In this document: in pieces, positions 45,440 through 56,689 of the stretch | Numbering within the stretch: position 1 is the first letter of the stretch | Layout of the letters: each line of letters begins with the position of its first letter | NCBI GenBank assembly: GCA_018340375.1 | Contig: JAFFJZ010000001.1 | Span: 50,956,001-51,020,000, forward strand | Direction: 5' to 3' | DNA: 64,000 nucleotides | From: Gonatopus flavifemur | Lineage: Eukaryota; Arthropoda; Insecta; Hymenoptera; Dryinidae | The notes under the pieces: generated by a model | Told to the model about the DNA's origin: nothing | Databases searched by the model: none | Seen by the model: the letters and a program-made list of their open reading frames with translations, nothing else | Made by a program: the position numbers and the translations under genes

Positions 45440-47240
45440 TAAAATAAGGGTTTTTATTCGAGAGTACATAGCCGTAACATTTAATGCCGATAGATAGACC
45501 TTGGTTCGACTGCTCTTTCATTTGTGCACGATCAAAGGAGGGATTGGAACTGTTAATCCTGAAATATGTGCTCAATGTGCTTATCTGCCGAATAAACGTG
45601 TACATGTTCCTATTTCGTACTTTTATATGAATTCGATCGATTACGTTTGACAAAGGTCCATACATACCGCACACGTAAAAGGGGTTGGAGGACAATACCA
45701 AGATTATTGTATCCCATTCATCATCGGTAAGTTCATAAATGATTCAAGCAGGATGCACAAAAAAGGAATTGTAGTTCACGAGTCCTGCGTCAAAAGATAA
45801 TAATGAAACGGTGTATTGTGCGATAGAATATGAAAATTTACGATTTGTCTAGTAAGTTTATTGTGGAGAGAAGGGTATCGTTAAGTTGACTTGATTAGAA
45901 TTTATTTCATGCGCTTTATAGGAAAGGAAAAAACAACAATTTTTTATTTGTAAAATCATCCGTGTGGAATTTTCAAGTAGAATAAGCTAGCATATTTCAA
46001 TCCCATTCGAGTCAGTGATATTTCACGGTGTACTACTCACTTCACTAGTCATATTCCAGTAATTCTCAATTATATAACATTGGGTACTGAAATTTAGAAT
46101 TTCGAAACATTTGGGACTGTTTTGATTAAATTTTCAACATCTGCGATAGATACTAATTTGCAAACTGGCATAGTGAGGCTCATTTTTACTTGAATTATGA
46201 GATAGGGTTCCATGATGATACTCTAAGCTGATTCATGTGATTAATTTGGTCAAGATTTCAGTGTCATATTCTAGTCCAGCTGCTGACTGGATTTCAAGAA
46301 CAACTGGATGTTGAATATCTCGTGATGACAAGTCACCGCATACATCATTTCCTCCATTTTGAATCGTAAATCACGCATCAAATACCGTTGTTCACTGAAC
46401 TTGAAAATTAAGTTTTTCCTTTCATAAAGTTTGATTAATCTCGATAAATTTTCAGGATATTCAGACTAGGTATTAACGTTGTATCACACATATTTGGAGG
46501 AATGGAAATAAAATAAATGCTCGCTACAGGGTTGAAGGAAATTATTAAAACATATTGTACGGTAACCAAGTTCTGACAAAATTGAATTGTTCTCTCATGA
46601 TTATTATCCAGAAACTTCCCTAAAAAGTAGAACATATTGGAAGATCTCATCGCATACGGTACATCTCTTCGACCTAGTCACTTTTCACGGTTTTTAAAAG
46701 TGGATCGTTATTCGCGCAACTTCGGAGATATCTTGTCAACTTTTTCTCTCTCTTTTTTTCCTCTCATCTCTCTATACCCGTTTTCGTCGTTTCGTTCCTC
46801 GTCTCCCTGGACGCCTCGTTGCCTGGAAAATCAAGTTTTCCACTTTCCCTCCGGGGGCAAAACCTTTTACCACCAAAAGTGGATAGAGAAGGTGGAAGAG
46901 CAGTTTTGAAGAAGCCACAGAATAGAACATGCGCGTGTATACACAGGGTGATTTACCGAAACGTCGGGATGGCAGTTGGCAATATTTGCTCGAACGATAC
47001 GATTTTCTTTACAATTTACAAAGAAGAATCGATTTTTGTTCGACTGTGTAACAGATTACTATTATCATCATGACGTTTTTAATCTTCTTCTTCATCCACT
47101 CACACTGTATTTCCCCGATGTAAATCAATGTAAATTAAGAAAAAACGGCAACCCGTCCTTCGACGAGGAGGGAAAAAATTCTTCATTTTCACAGCGAAAA
47201 TTTTTTTCCCTTCTTCTTCATCTTCTTTAATCACCGTATA
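45440..47240. other. AT-rich DNA passing into a CpG patch
   Basis: A donor-like TCG|GTAAGT occurs at about 45726 without a clear upstream acceptor. From 46640 the sequence becomes C/T- and CpG-richer with frames on both strands. An acceptor ending at 47243 and a donor GAG|GTATGG after 47306 bound a 63-nt Arg/Lys-rich open segment that I consider too compositionally biased to call. Confidence 0.3.
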
Positions 47241-47599
47241 CAGGCTTGGTGATACAAACGCCGCGAGGCAGAAATGAGAAAAACCAAAGGAGCGAAAAAG
47301 ACAGAGGTATGGAGAGAAAGGGAAATTCGAGGTCGAGAAAATACTTTGGTGAAACACGGCCAGGAAGTGGAGCGAATCCTTCGACTTCCGCGGCTCGATC
47401 GATCTCCCACGTGCCCCGGCGAAGGCAGACTTTCAATTTACATTATTACGCCGATAGCGTTCAACGGCCCACGCATACTCCGTGTTCTCGGCTTCACTTT
47501 TATCTATATGTACACGAATATTTTTATATCGATTATTTGTGTGAGTACATCATCGTGTATATGAAAATTGATCGCAGTGTAGAATTCGGATGAAAAATA

Positions 47600-49950
47600 T
47601 CATTATTCTGTATAGCGGATGTGAAGTATATGAACCATCCTCGACATTCTTTATCAGTTTTTGATACTCATGATATTTCAAAATACTTCGCAATCAAAGA
47701 ATGGGTATACATTCCTCTTTTTGATCAAGATAATTGACTGAAGTTCAAAAATTTGGTATGAAAGAAGAGGTTCTTTGTAAGAAACACTGGAAAAAATTCT
47801 TTTTCAACAGAACGATCTTCCATTTGAATCATTTCAATATACTGTAGCAGTTTTTAGAATACCGAATATAAAACATGACCGATTCAAAAGTGTTCTTAGA
47901 GTGAAAAAAACCTTCGTATTTGGTGATGCGAGAATCTGAAAGGGATGATGTTAACCACATTCATTCTGTTGTTTGCCTGAAGTTTGTGCTATAGAATCTT
48001 GGCATAAGATTCATCTGTTTCATGCTTCCCACTGTATAAATATTCCGATCATGAACAAACAGTTCAAAATAATTTTACATGGAAAAATAGGTGAAAGTTT
48101 TGACACGGAGGGCTCCTTAAGGTTATTGGATTCGCCAAATACAAGGAACAGGGTTAATAACGCATGTCACTCATTCCCGTCACTTGTCACTCAACTGTCG
48201 AGCAGTGAAGACGGTAATAAACAGCAGAGGTTGAATCAATCTGAAGTTTTGCTTGTTATTGAAAAGCCCTAATGCTTCCTACAGTTTCCTAAGTCCCCTT
48301 AAACTTGAGGTGACGACCGTGATCCGATTGTGAATCTATATACCGACAACGTAGTCTGCACGGAGAATCCTCTGTACAGGAGAATTCACTCTTTTCTTAC
48401 CCTTGGATACAAAAATTGATACTGAATTCAAAATTGGATTCTTCTATGTTGAGCAATCAAGAATTGATATCTCAAATCAGCGATGAAACCTATCATGTAT
48501 CTTTACAGCGTTCAGGGTTAAAGCTATTATCATTCATCGTGGTGTGTGGAAGCAAAGCAGAGTGGTTATAGACAAACGTTTGACGATGCAACACCAAGTC
48601 ATTTCCAATCCAACTATTTCTACCAAAATCATAGAAATAATTCAGCTGTCGATAAGAAATGTGGCTCGTTGAATGAACTCCCGAAGGACACATTCTCCCT
48701 CATTGTGTTACACGTTTGTCTGCAATGAATTTGCTTCTTGCAAAATGGGCGGAGGAGGGTTTTTCGGTTCCGGTTTCTCGATAAATCGAAATAATGCGAA
48801 GCCCGTGAAAGTACACCAATACGCCTGAAAATCCACATATATAGGACGAAAGAAAGAGGATACATGCGGAGGAGTGTTTGGTTACGTTGACGACACAATG
48901 AGAGTGAGAAGTCTTTCCGTGCCGGTTGGCTGAACGTATACATCCATACATTCACTTACACGTTTATATATGGTAATGTGTATACGCACATTCGAATGTT
49001 TTCTACTACGTTACATTCGGGTTGCGATAACTAAGCGATAAACCTTATAATAATTCTCGGCTCCTCAGGGTTATCTCCTCGACAGGCCAATCAACTTGCC
49101 GCGACTGTCTTCTTCTTCTCCTTCTTACTCTTTCTTTTTCACACGAGGAAAAAATAAACACTCGTGTTATGTCGTTTATATTTATTCTTCACAGTTTATA
49201 AACCTATACAATAATTTTCATTTTGGAAACCACCGATGGAAATGAATAAAATTGGAATGAAAGTTTCTTTCGTGTAAAATTACACCATAAAAAATTATTT
49301 CCCTCAAAAAATGATGACAGCAAACTTTCACCATAGGTGGGAAATTTTTCACTATAATTTGGTGGACTTTCTCTCCATTTGTAGAAGATTCAACACCTAA
49401 AAAACAAAACAATTCCTTAAAGTGGTGAACAAACCCTTCATTTTTCATGAAAAAACAATTCCCCCACGATCAGGGGACGGAATCCACCAACAGTGTGAAG
49501 GAAAACTCCGCACATTTTTTACAGTGTATACAAAATATTTATAATCACACTGGGGAAAATAAACCAGTGGTATGTGCCATAAAAAAAGTATACTTCGAGA
49601 TTAGACATAAAACAAATAAATGAGAATGGGGATAAGTGAATTCAGTAATAGAACTTTTCGCATGAGCCTGAGTTCGAAGAACGAATTTTGCCAGAAATAG
49701 TAACCCGACAGAGTACAAAATGTCTCAGTAATGATTCCAAATATTGTTTGATACATTTTTATCTGTGTTGGACTGAATTTTAGCTACGGATTCTCTGTTT
49801 TGCAAATTCAACTGTCTGACTTATGTTGGTCCAGACTACCCCAATTTTACTCAAAACAGAGCCTCCAGTTCAAAGAGTTTCATTTCTAGCGAGGCTCTTA
49901 CTTGTCTTTGTTTACATTCATTTGTCTCGTCTATATTGTTCGCGTTTTTG
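47600..49950. other. AT-rich DNA, no supported feature
   Basis: A TACACTGT-type element end can be read on the minus strand at about 49523-49530, but no partner was found. Frames here (47973-48272 and 48493-48955) lack recognisable domains. Confidence 0.35.
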
Positions 49951-49953
49951 AAT

Positions 49954-50103
49954 CCCAGTCATATTGTTGCAATCCTCTTTGACATTCTTTGATATTGATA
50001 CAATATCGTTGCAAAATTGTGGTATTTTCACAATATTGCAGCAATCTTACCTGTAAATTTGTGTAATTTTACGGTGATATTAATGCAATATCAGGTACTA
50101 GGT
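49954..50103. repeat. GCAATATTGC word array, possible CCC-class element
   Basis: ATATTGTTGCAAT, GATACAATATCG, CAATATTGCAGCAAT and GCAATATC words alternate over about 140 bp, starting at CCCAGTCATATTG and ending near ATATCAGGTACTAGG. The ends pair only roughly and no duplication is evident. Confidence 0.4.
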
Positions 50104-50554
50104 AGAATATTTGTCTTTCATAAAATGGAAACAAACGAAAGGCTTGAAAACAATAAGCACGCTGTATTTGAGAGGGATATGTTGATTCGAAAAGAACAAT
50201 TGACAGAAAAGAGAAACTTCAAAACACAACAAAATTTTTGAGAAATCAAAAATTGTAAAAATAAAATTTGATGATGCGTCTGTGATTTTGCAGGAAAATG
50301 TATTATAAGTGTCAAAAATCCGTGGAAAGTCGATGGAAAAAGAGAAGATGTTTGAAGGGTAGGATCGGATGGAATGGAAGATGAGGCTGTTTAAATCAGT
50401 TCTGTAATTGAAAGTTCCGTCAACAAATTCAATCGAGTCAACCGATGATTAGTTTGAGAGGTTGAGATTGGACAATGAAAATACTTGTTGTAAAAATATA
50501 TTTATCTCTCATTTGAGTGGCTTTTGAACCGATTGTCTGGACAGGCTACTCATT

Positions 50555-51470
50555 AGGGGAAAGTAGGGACCCTTCGTACGGTTTCTACATTTTTCATGTT
50601 TTTGAATCAATTATTTGATCGAAAATTCAAGTGATTGTATTTATCAATAATACATGTATTTAGGTTCGATGCGAAAAAATTACCAGTTAATTACATCTCA
50701 TATTTATTAATTAATAACAACCTGAAGTCAATTCGAAATTTGTATGAATGTTCCCCACTTATAGGGTACTTTCGGACACTATGGAATAATATTGTACAAT
50801 GAATTCAAACTACAAATAAATCATGAAACATTTTCATTTGACAATAAAACTAACATTTATATTAATTGATGCAATGTGATACTACAATTATTGAACATCC
50901 ACAACTTTGTTACGTGTTCTTTGTTGTGTAATTGCGTCCCATGCTCCTGTTGAAAAAATTTTGATAAATGAATGGTCGATATAGCAGAATAAAAATATAG
51001 AAACATTGGTTTGTCATCAATGAGACATAAAATCAACCGTTAGCAATTCACCGTTCACCTATTTTGTCTGCAGGGGTACTTCCGTACGTGTCTGAATGTG
51101 CCCCATCAACGAAACAACAATAAACCATGACTTCCCCACTATATTGATGTGCAAACCAAAAAAATTGATTATTACAATCATTTTTCAGAAATGTATCTTG
51201 GTTACTGAGAACATATAGTTTAGAAAAACATAACATAACGAGAGTAAACATAGCTGGAAGCATCGATGAAGAAATTACTTACGAAATGCAAAAATGCAAT
51301 GCTACCTGTAACTCCACTCTCACTGCTACGAATGACCTAAAACTGCATAGACATCATGGTGACTACTCAACTTACTTGTATATGAACACTCATGTTAGTA
51401 TAACTTTTCATTCGTATTTTATAACTACTGTATGAATGTGCCCCGCGTACGAAGGGTCCCGATTTTCCCC
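50555..51470. mobile_element. TIR element with 8-bp target duplication
   Basis: The left end GGGGAAAGTAGGGACCCTTC matches the complement of the right end GGGGAAAATCGGGACCCTTC, and both continue GTACG. TACTCATT is present on both sides (50547-50554 and 51471-51478), and a ninth base differs. 8-bp duplications fit hAT- or P-like transposases and 9-bp ones fit Mutator-like. Inside, GAATGTGCCCC-type words recur near the right end. No transposase frame in about 916 bp. Confidence 0.75.
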
Positions 51471-51529
51471 TACTCATTGTAAATTCAAACAATTGAGAGT
51501 TTTTATGCGCCAACGAAAGAGAATTGATA

Positions 51530-51859
51530 CACGGAAGAAAAAGATTTTGCTATGACAACGAAACCTGATTCTGCTGGGTACCTTTTGCTGTGACAGAAAT
51601 CTTATTAGCTACGACAGCGATTTTTCAGCTGTGACAACACAAAGTTTTTGCTCCCCTAGCAAAATTTTGTCTGCTGATCTATATATAATACTAAAAATTT
51701 TGCTACCCAGCGAAAAATTTGCTCTTTTAATCAATCGTGGTGCTCTTACGGCAAATGAATTAGCGATGGTAGCGAATTTTTAGCCAGGTTAGCGAAAAAA
51801 TTTGCTATTCTATGTATAATACCTCGATTTGCTGCGTTAGCAAATGTTCATTCTCCGTG
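51530..51859. mobile_element. TA-flanked CACGGAAG element with AGCAAA words
   Basis: Left CACGGAAGAAAAAGATTTTG and right complement CACGGAGAATGAACATTTGC, with TA on both sides. The interior repeats TTTGCT and AGCAAA words, as in the elements at 40347 and 53628. Confidence 0.75.
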
Positions 51860-52278
51860 TATAAATTATCACAACATCGGTAGAAAATGCCAAATGGATG
51901 ATTATTTTCTTGAAATTCTTTCATCATTAAAAAACATTCTTCTCAAGTAGGATATTGTTTACGACTATCCACTTCTGTTTATCAACGCCAGAATCTTTCA
52001 TACTTATGCATTCTGTTTCTGTTAAATCAAATTCTCACGATATTCGAATTTCCATGACAAGGATAAATTCAATGAGACAAAAAGTATAAAGAAAAGATGA
52101 GAAATGAATTCTATCTTGAGATTTTTTTTTCCATTTTTGTGATTTTCGGGTAAACGAAAAATTTCACAGAACTCCTGCTTATCTAAAGAATTTATCATTT
52201 CTATTGCATAGCGGGATAGAGTTATCAGTGGTATCATTCAGCTCTCAAGTTGGACCAAGTAAACAATATATGGTCATA

Positions 52279-52935
52279 TCAGGATCTCATCGCGTTTTTC
52301 AATTTAGCTTGAATAAAAATGGCAATTTTACGTGGGCGAACAACATTTTTGCGTGCAAAAGTGACCTTATCTCGTGTACCGACGCGACGGTAGTATCGAA
52401 TCATGCTTATGTGCATGTACGCGTGCATAATACGCGTGCATAACGTGTCATTTTTAACTATAAAAAGAAAATCATCACGCGTATACTCACACGCTGTTCT
52501 CAGAAAAAGAAAATCAATATTCCGTAACTTTGATATTTGAGAAAATATCCGTTGCATATCGTTTATACTCCACACATTTGGTATAGAAAAAAACATGATA
52601 TAATCAAGGAAAATTTTATTTTTATTGTAAATTGGAAGTGTTTGCCTTGAAAATGCTAATTTCGTTGGTTTTATTATAGGAATAGTGGAAGGACAGTAGG
52701 TGTTATTAATCCAAGCATGAAATTTACTTTGCTCAAGAGTACACACGAGACTTTTAATTATTAACATAATCTCCCTAACGACCAATTGTATTATCTGATG
52801 GGTGTTAATTACAATGAATAATTGGAACCGTCTTTTATAAATAATCAACAAGATTAATTTCGCGTGAGAGATGTTTGAATAGGTGCGTGCCAGAAATTTG
52901 AAAGAAAAATGAATATGCAGAGTGTTCGAGATCAT
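52279..52935 (-). CDS. Longest open frame in the window (218 codons), unrecognised
   Basis: Ile-, Lys- and Asn-rich frame from ATG to stop with no recognisable domain, no clear membrane topology and no matching neighbour. It includes short segments such as FKFLARTYSN and RDDFLFIVKN. A frame of this length is uncommon but not impossible by chance in 64 kb of AT-rich DNA. It does not overlap an inverted-end element. Confidence 0.12.
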   Translation of the reverse strand: MISNTLHIHFSFKFLARTYSNISHAKLILLIIYKRRFQLFIVINTHQIIQLVVREIMLIIKSLVCTLEQSKFHAWINNTYCPSTIPIIKPTKLAFSRQTLPIYNKNKIFLDYIMFFSIPNVWSINDMQRIFSQISKLRNIDFLFLRTACEYTRDDFLFIVKNDTLCTRIMHAYMHISMIRYYRRVGTRDKVTFARKNVVRPRKIAIFIQAKLKNAMRS

Positions 52936-53358
52936 TTAATTGCGTTTCTTAGCGATGTTCATTTTTCTTTTTCTAGATATGAAATCTCCAAGTCTATGGC
53001 GGAAAATGTCGCTAATTTGTTATGGAAATCAAGTGTTTTGTATGGGAATCTTGATTGTGTGCCTTTCGTTTAAAGCGCATCGCATTTTGATTTCTTGGGT
53101 TTGATTTTTCGTTGTAGAATTCCGAAGATCAAACGTCGATTCACTGATTATTCGATGTTAATTTAATGGGAAGATTTGAAGCGTAGGTGTTTTAATTGAA
53201 TATAATTTTCTCATGAGATTGGAGTGAAGATGGATTCCAAGTTTTTCAAACTTTACTATCTGGAACAAAGCATTTATTTACTGTTTTCATAGACATCAAC
53301 TCATCCAATTTTTTCAGCATATCGACGCTTCTCACGGAAAGAACTGCAACGAAAAGTA

Positions 53359-53604
53359 CACTGAGAAAACGTTTGTTCCGGCGAAACAAAATTTTGGTTG
53401 AAATGAACGCAAAGAAACTTTTTGGTTGGCTGGAATAAAATTTATTTAGGATCAACAAAATTTATTTGTCTGTATGGAAGCCTTAATTATTGTGACCCAA
53501 ATTTTGTTCACCCCAAATAAATTTTATTTCAACCAACCAAAAAGTTTCTTTGCGTTCATTTCAACCAAAATTTTGTTTGACTGGAACAAACTGTGTTTTC
53601 AGTG
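53359..53604. mobile_element. TA-flanked foldback MITE (CACTGAGAAAAC ends)
   Basis: Left CACTGAGAAAACGTTTGTTC and right complement CACTGAAAACACAGTTTGTT. The arms share AAACAAAATTTTGGTTGAAA and AAAGAAACTTTTTGGTTG in inverted orientation, so most of the 246 bp folds back. TA lies on both sides. Confidence 0.85.
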
Positions 53605-53627
53605 TAGCACGAATCATAAAATTCCTA

Positions 53628-53858
53628 CACGGAGAAGCAAACTTTTCTGACGCAGCAAATCGAAAGATGATATACAGAATGATAAAAGGTTTTCTGCTGA
53701 CCTAGCTAAATGACTTTGCAGCCACAGCTAACTGGATTTCTGTGAAAGCAACGGGTTTTACTAAGATAGCAAATTTTCCGCTGGGCTAACAAAACAATTT
53801 TTCATTTCATATATATAACACTTCCATTTGTTCCGTCAGCGAATTTTCATTCTTTATC
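53628..53858. mobile_element. Decayed TA-flanked CACGGAGAAGC element
   Basis: Left end CACGGAGAAGCAAACTTTTC preceded by TA. The right part CGTCAGCGAATTTTCATTC is a decayed inverted end. The interior has the AGCTAA/AGCAAA word set. It begins only 23 bp after the previous element. Confidence 0.5.
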
Positions 53859-54666
53859 TAATCTTTGAAAGACTTTGACGAGATGGAAAGAAAAAAGCCG
53901 CTAGTACGGACACAGACATCTATGAAATTGGTTCTTTCATTCTAGTGCAGCTAAATTTTAGTTATTACAGCAAAACAATTTTCATTTGTAGCTAATCCTT
54001 TTGCTTTAACAGTTAAAATTCTACTGTAGTAACTGATTTAACTGTTGGTTACTACTACTAAATAATTTCTTCCGCGTATGGTACTCTTCGTAAGAGAATT
54101 GTGCGTTGTATTAAGCTCTGTAAAAGGTCTTCAACCATCTCAGTTTTTGTGAAAAACTGAGTTTTGCTACATTTCATGAGAAATATCGACATTAGTAACC
54201 CTTTTTATTTGAATATTCAATAAAAACACAACCACCTTTCACACAATATCCATTCAGGGAAGTTTTGTTAATTCTATCCATCTTCGTCAATTCTACATTT
54301 CGATGATTGAGTTTATTATTCCTATACCACGATAAACCAATGTTCTCTTCCCATTTCCAAACGAGAACAATCTCAAATACGAACGAAATACGTATTGAAT
54401 TGTTCCGACTTTATTTCCACTGCTGTATTTGTCAGAATTAAATTGAAAACATCGATTCCCAATTGCAAGCTTTAGATCTTGGAATGGAAATATTTAATCT
54501 GCCCAAGTGCTCTCGCAATATACCTTGAAGTAAAATGGTTATACGTATGAGATTTCGTACGTGGAATTGGTTGAAGGATCTGGGGGAAAGGTCGTCGAAT
54601 GTATGCAGAGAGAAAATAAGGGCGAAAAAAGAAAAAAGGGGTGAGATATGATCGTAGACCAATCTT

Positions 54667-54670
<4 letters not shown>

Positions 54671-54700
<30 letters not shown>
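54671..54700. repeat. (TC)n microsatellite
   Basis: Fifteen TC repeats. It encodes Arg-Glu runs on the minus strand and explains the Arg-Glu-rich frame at 54539-54724. Confidence 0.95.
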
Positions 54701-54703
<3 letters not shown>

Positions 54704-54719
54704 TTCTCTCTTTCGATAT

Positions 54720-56000
54720 TTCAAATCTATTTCATATCTTTAGCGTGCCTCTAGCCTTATACGACATCATTCTCCCTACGCCTCATACCATTCGATGAAA
54801 TTATTCTGAACGAACGGTTCTTGGAAATTCAGGGTAATCGAGGTGAAAATTACGCGGCTGCGGGATTTGAATTTTTTTCTCTTCCCCTCCTATTCTCTGA
54901 TACGAATTACACGGTTTATAAAAAGAATCCATCTAGAGGTGTATTGAATTTCACGTGTAATTTATTGAATGTCATCGCAAAAATATTTATATTATTATTT
55001 ATAAAACTTTGATGAGATTTCAGATCTTATTATTCGTAATGAATCGTAAATCGTGATGAACTTTGGATGATAAATTTTACTCAGTCTTATGAGATTTTAC
55101 TGATTATATGTTCTTTATAAACCTATTGGATTGGAAAAAATCTTGGGGGTTGCGAGCGTAGCGAGCATATAAAGAATTTCAAATTTTGACCGAAGCGACT
55201 CGTGTGGAAATTCAAACCTGGCCCTATACGGGTGCAGTACCGTCACCAGCGCTAGCAGCTATAAACAACCAGTCCAGGACTGGTTAATTTGATAGTACTG
55301 ACTCAAAGTTGGAACGATTACGACGTTTTATATCGGACCCAATACTGGGGATACAATACCGTCGATACTGGCAATCAATCTATATGAGCTCCCTATTCAA
55401 AAGGTCCCACAGATCCTGACAGATTCCGTTCAAAATTCTGTCTGGTTCCGTCGGAAATCATTATGCCTGGGACAAAAACCGACTAAATCCTGACAGAAAA
55501 TTATCTGTCGGACACTTGGAATAGGGCTGGTACAAGGAAAAAAATGTTTAACTGTACCTAAAATCTAGCTGATACAGCTAAACATTGTTTTCCGTGTACT
55601 GCCACAACTGCAGCATTTTCCCAATTGCCTGATTGTTTTGATTGATCTGATCCAGGAATGATTCCATCATGAAATAAATGTGGGTTTAATAAATCAATCC
55701 AGATGCAAAATCTAATCTGTCTATCTGTTTGTACGCAGTGTCCAACGGTTAAGGATGTCGGTGTGAGTAGGAAATTTTGATGAATTGGATTACTCGGACC
55801 AAAGATCATTTTGAATATTGACTGTTTGAAGTGTATAGGCTCATCGGTGGCATAGTTTGCCACAATCGATTCAGTGTCGCAACGAATTCGGCCATTTTAC
55901 AAACCCAGGGTTGTTTGATGTGTGTCAGACAAATGGCACTAATGGAAAAACAGTAATGGTGCGGTAACAGCTCAATTGTTTTTGCCAGGACCTGACAAAT
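54720..56000. other. AT-rich DNA with degenerate word arrays
   Basis: At 55205-55540 there are CAGTCCAGGACTGG, CAATACTGG, GATACTGG and CCTGACAGATTCCG-type words in both orientations, similar to 56408-56686 but without clean ends. A fragment with the TACACGG-type end lies at about 55545-55597. No gene is supported. Confidence 0.4.
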
Positions 56001-56015
56001 AAACTCTCACCAGTG

Positions 56016-56211
56016 CACGGGAAAAAATGATGTGGTTGATATTTGAACAGTGAAAAATTGGCCATGGTAGCTATGTTTTAGCTGTGGCAACAAAAGTTAT
56101 TGCTATAGGAGCTAAATCTAGCTTCTGCAGCAATTTTTTTCCCTATACAAATATCAAATCCCAAAATAGCTGCCACAACTAATTCCCAGCTACCATTATA
56201 ATTATTTCGTG
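56016..56211. mobile_element. CACGGGAAAAAA element with AGCTGTGGCA words
   Basis: Left CACGGGAAAAAATGATG and right complement CACGAAATAATTATAATGG are decayed inverted ends, with TG on the left and TA on the right outside. The interior holds TAGCTATG, AGCTGTGGCAACA and TAGCTGCCACAAC words of the family at 11537-11842. Confidence 0.55.
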
Positions 56212-56407
56212 TACTGTAACGTATTTATTTAATTTTATTTCGTGTACTGTAACGTTTGTTCATTTCTGGTCATTTCCACATGGGAGGATCATCCAAATTG
56301 TAGAAGTATGCGCATCACAACCACCGTTTGGATTGTAAAGATGTGAGAGAAACGAGCTCCGTTCATTGAACGGTAATATGAAATTTCTTGATTCCAACCA
56401 GAAATTT

Positions 56408-56686
56408 ACAACAGGTGCAGTACTGCACCAGTACTAGCCAAGACTGGCAGGGTACTGGCATTTGTCTGGAATGATAACGCTTTTCAGTACTGGGGATTGA
56501 GTACTGATTCCATTATCCGCAATCAGTGCAGGGCCAGTACTGGGTTAGTACCTGGCTAGTATTAAGTTCTCAGTACTGGTTTATCAGTACAGGTATATTA
56601 CTGTATTTTTATGTATCCAGTAATGATCCCGTACGTGTGGACCAAGTGTTGGAGACCCAATACTGGCACTGTACTGCACCTGTTGT
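56408..56686. mobile_element. CCAGTACTGG word-array element
   Basis: The ends are inverted: ACAACAGGTGCAGTACTGC at the left and the complement of GTACTGCACCTGTTGT at the right. At least ten CAGTACTGG or close variants fill the 279 bp. Outer flanks give no unambiguous duplication. The frame at 56526-56762 reads through the array and is not a gene. Confidence 0.75.
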
Positions 56687-56689
56687 CAA

